From contig JADZAC010000087.1 in the NCBI GenBank assembly GCA_020852835.1, positions 1 to 38,502 of the forward strand: a stretch of 38,502 nt of DNA. Direction: 5' to 3'. Below the pieces are notes generated by a model that ran no database searches, had not been told where the DNA came from, and saw only the letters and a list, made by a program, of their open reading frames with translations. A program made the position numbers and the translations under genes. The DNA is from Flavobacteriales bacterium (GTDB lineage: Bacteria; Bacteroidota; Bacteroidia; Flavobacteriales_F; PHOS-HE28). Below, piece by piece: positions 1-7,643 of this stretch (positions within the stretch are counted from its first letter, which is position 1; every line of letters starts with the position of its first letter).

Positions 1-803
1 AAGGAATACCAGAGCGCCGCCCAGTTTGCCGGGGTGCCGAGCAGCGCCCCGCGGAAGCCCTCGATGATGGGCGACATGGGGTTGGCGGCGATGACCAGGA
101 AGGATCTGCTTGCGGGATCCAACTTGCTGAGCGGGAAGATCACGGGGCTGGCGTACATGAGCAGCTGCACGGCGAAGCTGATCAGGAAGTTGAGGTCTTT
201 GTAGCGGGTGGTGAGGGCTGCCACGATGAGGCCGGTGCCGAAGGCGAGCATGAGCTGCAAGAGCAGCAGCAGCGGCAGCCAGAGCAGGGCGATGCCCGGT
301 GCCCAATGGTATGATCCGCTGAAGCGGTACGCCAAGGCGAAGAGGAAGAAGAACAGCAGCTGCACCAGGAAGGTGAACCCTGCCGAGCAGGTGGAGGAGA
401 GCGGGGGTATGAGCCGGGGGAAGTACACCTTGGTCATCAGCGGTGCGTTGGCCGTGAGGGTGGCGGCGGTTTTGTTGATCACGCCGGCGAAGAAGCTCCA
501 GGGCACCACGGCGGCCATGTAAAAGAGCAGGCCGGGGATGCCCGGCACGGACATGCGCGCGATGAGGCCGAAGACCACGGCGAACATGATGGAGGTGAGC
601 AAGGGCTGCACCAGCACCCACAGGGGGCCGAGGATGGTTTGTTTGTACACGGCGGTGAGGTCGCGCACCACCAGTTCGCGCAGCAGGTCGCGGTAGCGCC
701 AGATCTCGCCCAAGTCCAGCCGCCACCAGGGGCGTGCCGGGGCGATCACCACGTCCCAATCGCTCGGGGCCGGGGCATCAGGCCTGGGTTCCGCCGTCGT
801 CAT
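1..803 (-). CDS. ABC-2 type polysaccharide/O-antigen export permease (Wzm/TagG-like), 3' end cut off
   Basis: Inner-membrane permease half of an ABC exporter for polysaccharide or polyol chains; 267 codons are visible and the C-terminus lies beyond position 1. The N-terminal cytoplasmic part contains LRELVVRDLTAVYKQTILGP, typical of ABC-2 O-antigen permeases, followed by PLWVLVQPLLTSIMF and hydrophobic helices around residues 67-90, 97-115, 150-170 and 185-210. Late motifs include RYKDLNFLISF and ASPVIFPLS, also typical. I chose the ATG at 801-803, which reads MTTAEPRPDAP and overlaps the end of the upstream kinase gene by 26 bases; no ATG nearer the conserved region is in frame. The overlap suggests translational coupling. 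The partner ATPase (Wzt-like) is not in the window and should lie to the left. Family call is firm, substrate is inferred from the glycan genes nearby. Confidence 0.88.
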   Translation of the reverse strand, partial: MTTAEPRPDAPAPSDWDVVIAPARPWWRLDLGEIWRYRDLLRELVVRDLTAVYKQTILGPLWVLVQPLLTSIMFAVVFGLIARMSVPGIPGLLFYMAAVVPWSFFAGVINKTAATLTANAPLMTKVYFPRLIPPLSSTCSAGFTFLVQLLFFFLFALAYRFSGSYHWAPGIALLWLPLLLLLQLMLAFGTGLIVAALTTRYKDLNFLISFAVQLLMYASPVIFPLSKLDPASRSFLVIAANPMSPIIEGFRGALLGTPANWAALWYS

Positions 804-3207
804 GGTGATCATCGGCCGGGGTGCCCTGCCTGCTGCGGCGCTTGCGCCCGTAGCCGTAGCCATAACCGCCGTAGCCGTAGGCGTAGCGGTAGCCATAGCC
901 GTAGTTGCTGTTGTAGTAGTACTTGCTCTTCTTCATGCGCACCCCGTTGAGGATGAAGCCGAAGTTGGGCGCGGGGTTGGCCGCATGCACGTCCATGGCG
1001 TTGCGCACGTGGTCCTTGTTGGCAAAGCGGGTGTTGATCACAAAGAGGGTGGCATCCACGTGGCGCATCATCAGCAGGGCATCGGTGATGAGGCCCACCG
1101 GAGGGGTGTCCACCAGCACATAGTCGTAGTGTTGGCGCCCGTAGTTGAAGATGGCCAGCAGCTGGTCGCTGAGGATGAGCTCGCTGGCATTGGGCGGGCT
1201 GGCCCCGGCGAGGATCACGTGGAAATTATCGATCGTGGTGGGCTGGATGCATTGTTCCACGCCGGCCTTGCCAACGAGGATGGTGCTGATGCCCGTTTTG
1301 CTCTTCATGCCCAGGCCGGTGCCCACCTTGGGCTTGTGCAGGTCCAGTTCCAGCAGCAGCACCTTCTTGCCGGCCTTGGCCAGTATGGCGCTGAGGTTCA
1401 CCGAGCAGAAGGTCTTGCCCTCGCTGGGGCGGTAGCTGGTGAGCATCACCACGCGGCCGGTGCCTGCGGCGGTGGCCGGCAGGTACTCCAGGTTGGTGCG
1501 GATGGTGCGGAAGCTTTCGGTAATGGCCGCCTTGGGGTCGCTGTCCACCACTACGTAATTGTCGGCGACCTTCTCGCTGGCGATCACCTCGCCGAACACC
1601 GGTGCATGGGTGGCATTGCGCAGCTGTTCGGCGTTCTCCAAACGGTCGTAGAACACCACCCGCACGAACACCAGCAGCATGCTCAGCAGGCCGCCGCCCA
1701 GCAGAAAGGTGTAGAGGATCTTGGTCTTGTCCGGTTTTACCACGCCCTTGGAGCGGGCGGCCTCGATCACCTTGGTCTGGGGCACGATGCCCGCGCGGGC
1801 GATCACCGTGCTGGCGCGTTTTTCCAGCAGGAATTCGTAGAGCTTTTCGTTCACCTTCACCTTGCGCTGGAAGGCCTCCACATCGCGCTGGTTCTCGGGC
1901 ACGGCGCGGATCAGGCCCGTGTACTCGCTGGCCTGCTTGTCCAGGTCGGCGATCTTCTGGGTGATGGCTTCTCGCGTGTTCTTGAGGTAGATCAGCAGGT
2001 TGGCCTTGGTGAGCTGGATGGTCTTCTGCGTCTCCTGCACCGTGGGGTTGTCCGGTTCGAGCGCAAAGGCGAACCGGTTCAGGTCCATCTGCATCTTGTA
2101 CAGTTCGCCCAAGGTGTTCTTCAGGAAGCCGTCGTCGCTGAGCACGTAGAAGGAAGGGGGAAGCAGTTTGCCTTCGCCGATGTTGGTGACGTAGTTGCGC
2201 AGGTTGTCCACGCTTTCGATCATCAGCTGGAAGCGGCGCTTCTGCACGTCCAGGTCCACCAGCTGGTTGAAGTACATGGAGCTCTCCTTGTTGAGGTCCA
2301 GGATGTCTTTGCTGCGCAGGTAGCGCTGCAGGTCATCTTCATACTGGCCCAGGATGCCGCTGACCTCATCGAGCTGTTTGTCGATATACTTGAGCGTGTT
2401 CTCGTTGATGTCCACATCCCCTTGCAGGGTGTACCTGATGTACTCGCTGCTCAGGGTGTCCAGGAAGAGCTTGGCGCGGTCGGCCACCTCATCTTCCACG
2501 GAGATCTGCAGGATGGAGGTGTAGGGGATGTCTTCCACGGTGAGGGCCCGGGCATATTTGGCCACCTGGCGCTCGCGGGCATGGCGGATGAAGCGGTAGT
2601 CGCTGGCGGTGTACTTGCCGATGGTGGCCGCGGAGATGTCCGCGCTGGGCGTGATGCGCAGGGTGAAGTCGGCATCGGCCACATCCTTGTTGAAGGGAAA
2701 ACGTTTGGTGACCACGCCCTCGCCGGCATCGTAGCTTACCGAGTAGGTGCCCGGGTCGATGATGTGCAGGTCGATGGGCCGCTCGTAGAGCTTGTTGTTG
2801 AGCACCTGCATGTCCACGGTGAACGGCAGGTTGGAATAGATCTGGCTGGTTTTGAAGCGGCCGATGATGTAATAGGATACCTGGAAGTCGAGCTTGTCCA
2901 AGGTGCGGTCGATGAGGTCGTAGCTGGTGAGCACGCGCTTCTGGTTGACGATGTCGCCGTAGGAACTGACGAAGCCGATGTTGCGGTACATCTGGCTCTG
3001 GTAGTCGTAGGCGGTCTGGTCCTTGAGCAGGATCTGCGTGGAAGCGCCGTACACGTCGGGGATCTTGTAGGCGTAGAGGTAGGAGAGCACCGTGGAGAGC
3101 ACCAGGACGATGGCCACGAAGTACCAGTTCTTGGATACGATGCGGGCCAGGGCGCGCAGGTCGTTCACCTCGATGATGCCGCCTTTGGGGCCTGTGGATG
3201 CTGCCAT
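778..3207 (-). CDS. Wzc-like polysaccharide co-polymerase with C-terminal bacterial tyrosine kinase
   Basis: Inner-membrane protein that controls chain length and export of capsule or exopolysaccharide and autophosphorylates on tyrosine. The 809 residues show a first membrane helix near 28-48, a long periplasmic region with coiled-coil-like stretches, a second helix near 495-520 and a cytoplasmic kinase domain. The ESFRTIRTNLEYL motif precedes a Walker A (RPSEGKT, about residues 592-600). A Walker A' (LLLELDLHKPKV) has Glu where Asp is more usual. The Walker B DYVLVDTPPVG is near 697. The tail (about residues 758-785) holds twelve tyrosines in roughly 25 residues and then a basic end, fitting the tyrosine cluster of BY-kinases. 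A perfect TATATTTG -7 element lies 52 bases before the ATG. The next gene is an ABC export permease, which is not the usual partner of Wzc. Confidence 0.93.
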   Translation of the reverse strand: MAASTGPKGGIIEVNDLRALARIVSKNWYFVAIVLVLSTVLSYLYAYKIPDVYGASTQILLKDQTAYDYQSQMYRNIGFVSSYGDIVNQKRVLTSYDLIDRTLDKLDFQVSYYIIGRFKTSQIYSNLPFTVDMQVLNNKLYERPIDLHIIDPGTYSVSYDAGEGVVTKRFPFNKDVADADFTLRITPSADISAATIGKYTASDYRFIRHARERQVAKYARALTVEDIPYTSILQISVEDEVADRAKLFLDTLSSEYIRYTLQGDVDINENTLKYIDKQLDEVSGILGQYEDDLQRYLRSKDILDLNKESSMYFNQLVDLDVQKRRFQLMIESVDNLRNYVTNIGEGKLLPPSFYVLSDDGFLKNTLGELYKMQMDLNRFAFALEPDNPTVQETQKTIQLTKANLLIYLKNTREAITQKIADLDKQASEYTGLIRAVPENQRDVEAFQRKVKVNEKLYEFLLEKRASTVIARAGIVPQTKVIEAARSKGVVKPDKTKILYTFLLGGGLLSMLLVFVRVVFYDRLENAEQLRNATHAPVFGEVIASEKVADNYVVVDSDPKAAITESFRTIRTNLEYLPATAAGTGRVVMLTSYRPSEGKTFCSVNLSAILAKAGKKVLLLELDLHKPKVGTGLGMKSKTGISTILVGKAGVEQCIQPTTIDNFHVILAGASPPNASELILSDQLLAIFNYGRQHYDYVLVDTPPVGLITDALLMMRHVDATLFVINTRFANKDHVRNAMDVHAANPAPNFGFILNGVRMKKSKYYYNSNYGYGYRYAYGYGGYGYGYGRKRRSRQGTPADDHHDDGGTQA

Positions 3208-3259
3208 GATCTGTGCGCGGAGCGCCCGGCCCGTGCGGGGCGGGTGTTATCGAGGGCGG

Positions 3260-3267
3260 CAAATATA
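3260..3267 (-). promoter_or_regulatory. Bacteroidota -7 promoter element for the Wzc-like gene
   Basis: On the minus strand the sequence is TATATTTG, an exact match to TAnnTTTG. It lies 52 bases upstream of the ATG at 3207, leaving a leader of about 45 bases. I did not find a convincing -33 TTTG at the usual spacing. Confidence 0.6.
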
Positions 3268-3742
3268 GCCATGGCCCAGCGGCGGGTTCCATGGGGGGCC
3301 AGGGCATGCTCATCAAAAGGGCCATGCTGAGATCGGGATGACGCGGGATCAGGTTCAACAACTGGGGAAACCCGCCGTTGCCATGCGGTGAAGGCCCTTC
3401 AATTTCCCCGCCTGAAAGGCATGCTGGCGAACGGGACCGAAGCGGGCATGCTGCTTCATTTTTGCCCGAACAATGTGCTTGTTGAAGGCGGCACAAAACG
3501 CGCGAGCTGCCCTGAAGGGCCTAAGGACTGAGGACCAATGCCAGCGCTTTGAATGAGCCCTTTGACAAGGGGATCTTTGATCGCCCGTGCACGGCATCGG
3601 GTACAAGGCCGCGCCTTTTTCCATCGCCCCGCGGCTTGCTCCGGTCGATCCCCAGCCGGGCTCGGCCGTCGTTTTCCACAGCCACCAGCCCATCGTTGAT
3701 AAGATGCCTTGTACGGCCGGAAGCACTTGCGCAGCGCGGGGC
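3268..3742. other. Long divergent intergenic region, no recognised gene
   Basis: Between the two outward-facing promoters lie about 475 bases without a credible coding region. Open frames here are short, low in recognisable content and conflict with each other on both strands. Small hairpins are visible, such as AAGGC-CGC-GCCTT followed by a short T run at 3605-3620. I could not match the region to a known RNA family, and it may hold an untranslated RNA, control sequence or nothing specific. Confidence 0.4.
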
Positions 3743-3750
3743 TACATTTG
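3743..3750 (+). promoter_or_regulatory. Bacteroidota -7 promoter element for the exosortase cassette
   Basis: TACATTTG matches TAnnTTTG exactly and sits 36 bases before the ATG of the PID-CTERM gene. The same octamer precedes the O-antigen ligase gene at 12814. The three genes that follow overlap, so this promoter probably drives all of them. Confidence 0.6.
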
Positions 3751-3786
3751 TCCGCGGTGCTTGTTGCCATTATTCGTTCCGTATTC

Positions 3787-4005
3787 ATGAAGAACCTGTA
3801 CCGCACGTTGCTGCTTACGGCCTTGTTTGTGATGCCTTTGGCCGGTGCCCTGCTGGCCCAGCCCGGCTCGGGCGGCAACCCGCCCTGCTGGCCCCCGCCC
3901 TGCATTCCCATTGACGGCGGCCTTTCCCTGTTGATCGGGGCCGGTGCGCTGCTCGGCAGCAAGAAGGCCCTGGATGCACGCAAGGCCCGCAAGTCCGCGG
4001 TGTAA
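3787..4005 (+). CDS. Small secreted protein with PID-type C-terminal sorting signal (probable exosortase substrate)
   Basis: A 72-residue protein made almost wholly of targeting signals. Residues 1-24 are a signal peptide (MKNLYRTLLLTALF, predicted cut near ALLAQ). Residues 25-40 are a short Pro/Gly-rich stretch with two cysteines (C34 and C39). Residues 41-45 are PIDGG, followed by a hydrophobic helix to about 57 and a basic tail with KK and RK pairs. That order (motif, membrane helix, positive tail) is the layout of exosortase/sortase sorting signals, and PID-CTERM domains are described from Bacteroidota. I chose the ATG at 3787 because the longer open frame lacks a signal peptide start. 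The stop overlaps the exosortase start by one base. After processing, only about 16 residues would remain outside the membrane. Function of that peptide is unknown. Confidence 0.85.
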   Translation: MKNLYRTLLLTALFVMPLAGALLAQPGSGGNPPCWPPPCIPIDGGLSLLIGAGALLGSKKALDARKARKSAV

Positions 4006-4562
4006 TGGCCTTCGGCATGCCCCCGGCGCGGGCGGGCCGTGATCCCTTGCTCCGTTTCCTGCTGGTCGCCGCCTCCCTCTATGCTGGCTGGTACCTCCTG
4101 TATTCCTTTGTGCTGCACCCCTCGGGAGCGTTGGACCATGCGGTGATCGATTCCTTGATCCACTGGTCCGGGGCCATCCTCACCACCTTGGGCTATGCCC
4201 TGATCCCCGAGCCGGTGAATGCCGACAACATCCGCACCATCGGTATTGAGGGAGGCCACCTGCTGTGGATCGGCGACCCCTGCAACGGCGTGGGCCTCTT
4301 CGCCGTGTTCCTCATCTTCCTGCTGGCCTATGGCGGGCCTTGGAAGCACAAGCTGTGGTTCGGCACATTGGGCATCCTCTCCATCCACCTGATCAACGCC
4401 CTGCGCGTGGCCGCCCTCTGCATTGTGGTGAGCATCAATTACGAGTGGCTCAATTTCAACCACGATTACACCTTCTATGTGATCGTCTACGGCTGGGTGT
4501 TCCTGCTGTGGTACCTCTGGGTAAAGCGCTTTGCCACGCGTACAGCCGTACCCGGCCCATGA
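4005..4562 (+). CDS. Exosortase-family membrane transpeptidase (Bacteroidota type, probably XrtX-like)
   Basis: Multi-pass inner-membrane cysteine enzyme expected to recognise and cut the C-terminal sorting signal of secreted proteins, probably joining them to another molecule. The 185-residue sequence has the exosortase triad in order: Cys93 in GDPCNGVGLF, Arg134 in LINALRVAAL and His153 in FNHDYTFYVIVYGWVF. Hydrophobic helices lie around 16-36, 50-65, 96-110, 118-145 and 155-172. It starts with ATG overlapping the stop of the PID-CTERM gene (TAATG) and ends overlapping the next start (ATGA), so the three genes form one tight unit. Its own predicted substrate is therefore encoded directly upstream. 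The family is confident; the XrtX subfamily name is from memory of Bacteroidota exosortases and is not tested. Confidence 0.9.
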   Translation: MAFGMPPARAGRDPLLRFLLVAASLYAGWYLLYSFVLHPSGALDHAVIDSLIHWSGAILTTLGYALIPEPVNADNIRTIGIEGGHLLWIGDPCNGVGLFAVFLIFLLAYGGPWKHKLWFGTLGILSIHLINALRVAALCIVVSINYEWLNFNHDYTFYVIVYGWVFLLWYLWVKRFATRTAVPGP

Positions 4563-5050
4563 ACGCGCGCGGGTTATACTGGCCCCGCCGCATGGAGGCG
4601 GCCTTGGTGCTGGTGGTCGGCATCGCCTTCGGCAGCTGGCGCGAATTCGCCTTCATCAACCTCAACTACCAGATCGACCACCTGGAACGGCATACGCCGT
4701 TCTCCTATGCCCATTCGTTGGTGCAGGCCTGGACACGCGGTTTGGACCTGCCCACATTGCTGGCCCTCAAGTGGGCACTGGCCTTGGGTTCCATGGCCGT
4801 CATGGCCGGGCTGTGCATCCTGCTGGCGCGCATCCTCTTCGGCAATTGGAGCCAGGCCAAGTTGATCCTTGCCGGTTTTGCTGCCTTTGCCCTGCTCTCC
4901 TTGGCCATGCACTTCGCCGCTCGGTGGGCACCGCCGTTCGAGCTGGTGAGCGTGCGCCTGTCGCACATGCTGCAATACCCCGTGCCGCTGGTGTTCGTGT
5001 TGATCGCCGCCACCTTGCCGCGCACGGACCGCAACCCAAAGGCGGAGTGA
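4559..5050 (+). CDS. Small exosortase-associated membrane protein
   Basis: A 163-residue protein with about four hydrophobic helices (near 11-28, 60-90, 98-122 and 138-156) and no enzyme motif that I recognise. The segment FINLNYQIDHLERHTPFSYAHS between the first and second helices would form a periplasmic or cytoplasmic loop. It starts with ATG overlapping the exosortase stop (ATGA), so it is translationally coupled. NCBI-type annotations describe small membrane proteins tied to Bacteroidota exosortases, and this fits by position, size and topology. It may help substrate delivery or anchor the enzyme, but that is inference only. Confidence 0.7.
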   Translation: MNARGLYWPRRMEAALVLVVGIAFGSWREFAFINLNYQIDHLERHTPFSYAHSLVQAWTRGLDLPTLLALKWALALGSMAVMAGLCILLARILFGNWSQAKLILAGFAAFALLSLAMHFAARWAPPFELVSVRLSHMLQYPVPLVFVLIAATLPRTDRNPKAE

Positions 5051-5072
5051 GTGCGGCGTTCAGGTCCCGCCC

Positions 5073-5306
5073 CCGTCATTGCGAGGGCTTGTGCATTTAA
5101 CAAGCCCGAAGCAATCTTTAATTGAGCTGGACGGAATTAAAGATTGCTTCGCCCGGTGACGGGCTCGCAATGACGGTGGGCTTGGCCCAGTGACGGGCTC
5201 GCAATGACGGTTGGGGAGTGGTGCCACGGCGTGTGCGGGATCACTTCGGCCTCGTGCCTCGGCCTCGTGATGACGGTGGGCCCGATGACGGGCTCGCAAT
5301 GACGGT
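5073..5306. repeat. Palindromic repeat element with direct-repeat tail (REP/MITE-like)
   Basis: The core is a nested palindrome. CCGTCATTGCGAG at 5073-5085 pairs with CTCGCAATGACGG at 5164-5176. Inside it, a perfect 16-base arm at 5108-5123 (GAAGCAATCTTTAATT) pairs with 5135-5150 around an 11-base loop. The right end is repeated: TGACGGGCTCGCAATGACGGT occurs at 5157-5177, 5191-5211 and 5286-5306, with a partial copy near 5264-5282. It fills the gap between the exosortase cassette and wecB. Similar TCATTGCGAG-type repeats are widespread in bacterial genomes. No transposase is present, so it would be non-autonomous. Confidence 0.8.
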
Positions 5307-5348
5307 GTGCTTCGGCGCTCGTTCCCCCCTCCTCGCAACAACGAAGCC

Positions 5349-5356
5349 TACTTTCG
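5349..5356 (+). promoter_or_regulatory. Probable -7 promoter element for wecB
   Basis: TACTTTCG differs from TAnnTTTG at one position and lies 45 bases before the wecB ATG. The same octamer precedes the flavoprotein gene (16346-16353), which supports it as a real variant in this genome. Confidence 0.5.
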
Positions 5357-5401
5357 CGCCCGCCATGCCGGCCCAATGGCCCGCGGCGAATTATCCACGG
5401 C

Positions 5402-6487
5402 ATGAAGAAGTTGATGGTGGTGGTGGGCACGCGCCCGAATTTCATCAAGGTTACACGCTTCAAGGCGGAGGCGGCAAGGCGCGGCATGCAAGTGCAGCTG
5501 GTGCATACCGGCCAGCATTACGACGATCGTATGAGCACCGTGTTCTTCGACCAGTTCGGTCTGCGCCCCGACCGCTTCCTGGACACGCCCCAGGCCAGCC
5601 CCGCCGCCCAGATGGGCCACATGATGATCGGGCTGGAGGCCGTGGCCAAAGAATGGAAGCCCGACCTGGTGATCGTGCCCGGCGATGTGAACAGCACCTT
5701 GGCCGGTGCGCTCGTGGCCAACAAGATGGGCTTGCCGCTTGCCCACTTGGAGAGCGGCCTGCGCAGCGGCGACATGGGCATGCCGGAAGAGATCAACCGC
5801 ATCCTCACCGACCGCATCACCGACATCTTCTTTGTCACCGAGCAAAGCGGCATCGACCACCTGATCGCGGAAGGCCGACCCGGGGAGGCCGTTCATTTGG
5901 TGGGCAACACCATGATCGATACCCTGGTGGCCTACGATCCGCAGGTACGGGCCGCCACCGTGCTGAAAGACCTTGGGCTGAATAATGGCGGCCACGTGCT
6001 GATGACCATCCACCGGCCAGCCACCACGGACGATGCCGGTGAACTCGCAAAACTCGTGGAGCTGATCGCCGTAGTTTCCGAAGAACGCCCGGTGGTGTTC
6101 CCCGTGCATCCGCGCACCACCGCCAAGCTGGAGGCCACCGGCCTGTTGCCCCGGTTGAAGGCCTTGCCCAACCTGCGCCTCGCCGCGCCCATGGACTACT
6201 TCAACTTCCAGCAGCTCATTGCCACCTGCGCCTTTGTGATCACCGACAGCGGCGGCATCCAAGAGGAAACCACCTACCGCCGCATACCGTGCCTCACGTT
6301 GCGCCCCAACACCGAGCGGCCCATCACCGTCACTTTGGGCACCAATGAACTGATCACGTTCGACCTGCAGGTCCTGCGCAACGCCATCGGGCGCATCCAG
6401 GCCGGAACATTCAAGCAGGGATCGGTTCCCCCGCTCTGGGACGGACATGCCACCGAACGGGTTCTTGATGTGATCGCCCGCCTGTGA
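5402..6487 (+). CDS. wecB: UDP-N-acetylglucosamine 2-epimerase (non-hydrolysing)
   Basis: Cytosolic enzyme that interconverts UDP-GlcNAc and UDP-ManNAc, giving a precursor for surface polysaccharide. The 361-residue length is normal for the family. Motifs in order are GTRPNFIK (usually GTRPEAIK) at the N-terminus, HTGQHYDD, VPGDVNSTLAGA, HLESGLRS, MPEEINRILTDRI, MTIHRP, FPVHPRTT, TDSGGIQEE and RPNTERPITVTLGTN. These cover the nucleotide-sugar site and catalytic acids of the family. The ATG at 5402 starts directly at the conserved MKKLMVVVGTRP. The next glycosyltransferase starts four bases before this gene ends, so they are co-transcribed. With no obvious ManNAc dehydrogenase in the window, the product might be used as ManNAc or oxidised elsewhere. 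Confidence 0.93.
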   Translation: MKKLMVVVGTRPNFIKVTRFKAEAARRGMQVQLVHTGQHYDDRMSTVFFDQFGLRPDRFLDTPQASPAAQMGHMMIGLEAVAKEWKPDLVIVPGDVNSTLAGALVANKMGLPLAHLESGLRSGDMGMPEEINRILTDRITDIFFVTEQSGIDHLIAEGRPGEAVHLVGNTMIDTLVAYDPQVRAATVLKDLGLNNGGHVLMTIHRPATTDDAGELAKLVELIAVVSEERPVVFPVHPRTTAKLEATGLLPRLKALPNLRLAAPMDYFNFQQLIATCAFVITDSGGIQEETTYRRIPCLTLRPNTERPITVTLGTNELITFDLQVLRNAIGRIQAGTFKQGSVPPLWDGHATERVLDVIARL

Positions 6488-7617
6488 TCCTCTACCTCAC
6501 ATACAACGATGCGCCCGGCGGGGTGTACTGGAGCCAGGTCACCGATGTGGTGGCCTACCTGAACACCTTGGGCGGCGCACGCGTGCGCTTGGTGGCCCTG
6601 GTGAGTTTGCGCGACTACGCTGCCATCCGCCGCAAGATCAAGGCGCATGCACCCGGGGCCGTGGTGTTGCCCATGGTGCCCGGCGTAAAGCGGTGGCGCG
6701 CCAACGGCGCGTTGGTCAACCTGGTGTGCCGGCTGCTGCGCCCCTCGGCCATCATGGCGCGGGGGGTGCTGGCCACTTGGATGGCCTTGCGCGCCCGTGA
6801 CAAAGGCTTGGTGGGCAAAGTGGGCTTTGATGCCCGCGCGGCCTACGCCGCCGAATGGGAGGAATACCGCATCATCAACGATGATGCCCTCATCGCGCAG
6901 TTCCGCTCCTTGGAGGCCGAGGCCCTGGAGCAGGCCGACATGCGGCTGGCCGTGAGCCACGCCCTGGTGCAGCATTGGCGGGAGCGCTACGGATATGCGG
7001 GCATCCGCCACGTGGTGATCCCTTGCACACTGGGCAAGGCGCACCTGCGGCAGCCCTCCACCGGCGCTTCGGCGCGGCCGCTGCCCGCCACCGGCCCGCA
7101 GGATGTGCTGCTGGCATACGCCGGTTCATCGGCGGGCTGGCAATCCTTCGAGCTGCTCAGCGGGCTGTTGCGCACGGCCTTGCATGCGCACCCGGGGCTC
7201 CAAGTGCTCTTCCTCAGCCAGGCCGATCGCGGCATCGATGCCTTGGTGCAGGAATTCCCCGGCCGTGTGGCCCGCCGGTGGCTGCCGGCGCAGGATGTTC
7301 CGAACGCATTGCGCGGTTGCGACGCGGCCCTGCTGGTGCGAGAGGATTCCATCACCAACCGCGTGGCATCCCCCACCAAGTTCGCCGAGTACCTGGCCTG
7401 CGGCCTGCCGGTGATCATCAGCGAGGGCATCGGCGATTTTTCAGCTGCCGTGCTGCAAGACCGGCTGGGCACCGTATGCCGGCCCGGGACGGCCTTGCCA
7501 CCCCTTCACCGGCCCTCCGATGCGGAGCGGGACCGCCTGCGCAACTATGCCATGGAGCACTTCACCAAGGAAGGATTCCGCGCTTCCTACCTCGAACTGA
7601 TGCGCCATTTGGCCTGA
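6484..7617 (+). CDS. GT-B fold glycosyltransferase (family 4-like)
   Basis: Cytosolic sugar transferase for glycan assembly. The 377 residues show a divergent N-terminal domain (YWSQVTDVVAYLNTLGGARV), a middle segment ending HVVIPCTLG, and a GT4-like C-terminal donor site with ASPTKFAEYLACGLPVIIS followed by EGIGDF. The start is GTG at 6484, which overlaps the wecB stop; no ATG is available before the conserved N-terminal strand. The gene ends 26 bases before a convergent glycosyltransferase. Donor and acceptor cannot be told from the sequence. Confidence 0.82.
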   Translation: MILYLTYNDAPGGVYWSQVTDVVAYLNTLGGARVRLVALVSLRDYAAIRRKIKAHAPGAVVLPMVPGVKRWRANGALVNLVCRLLRPSAIMARGVLATWMALRARDKGLVGKVGFDARAAYAAEWEEYRIINDDALIAQFRSLEAEALEQADMRLAVSHALVQHWRERYGYAGIRHVVIPCTLGKAHLRQPSTGASARPLPATGPQDVLLAYAGSSAGWQSFELLSGLLRTALHAHPGLQVLFLSQADRGIDALVQEFPGRVARRWLPAQDVPNALRGCDAALLVREDSITNRVASPTKFAEYLACGLPVIISEGIGDFSAAVLQDRLGTVCRPGTALPPLHRPSDAERDRLRNYAMEHFTKEGFRASYLELMRHLA

Positions 7618-7643
7618 GCGCTCCGGGCCTTGCCCTTGGCGCG

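Noticed and set aside
802-3330. 842-codon plus-strand open frame opposite the Wzc-like gene
   Set aside because: It mirrors a well-supported kinase gene, and is rich in Val, Ala, Gly, His and Gln as expected from antisense of high-GC codons. No recognisable domain.
3320-3360. TPP-riboswitch-like words (CTGAGA on plus, GAACCTGAT on minus)
   Set aside because: The two words are on opposite strands, the expected order and pairing do not form, and no thiamine gene is next to it.
3605-3620. AAGGC-CGC-GCCTT hairpin with T run as a terminator
   Set aside because: The stem is only five pairs and no transcript source upstream on that strand was identified.
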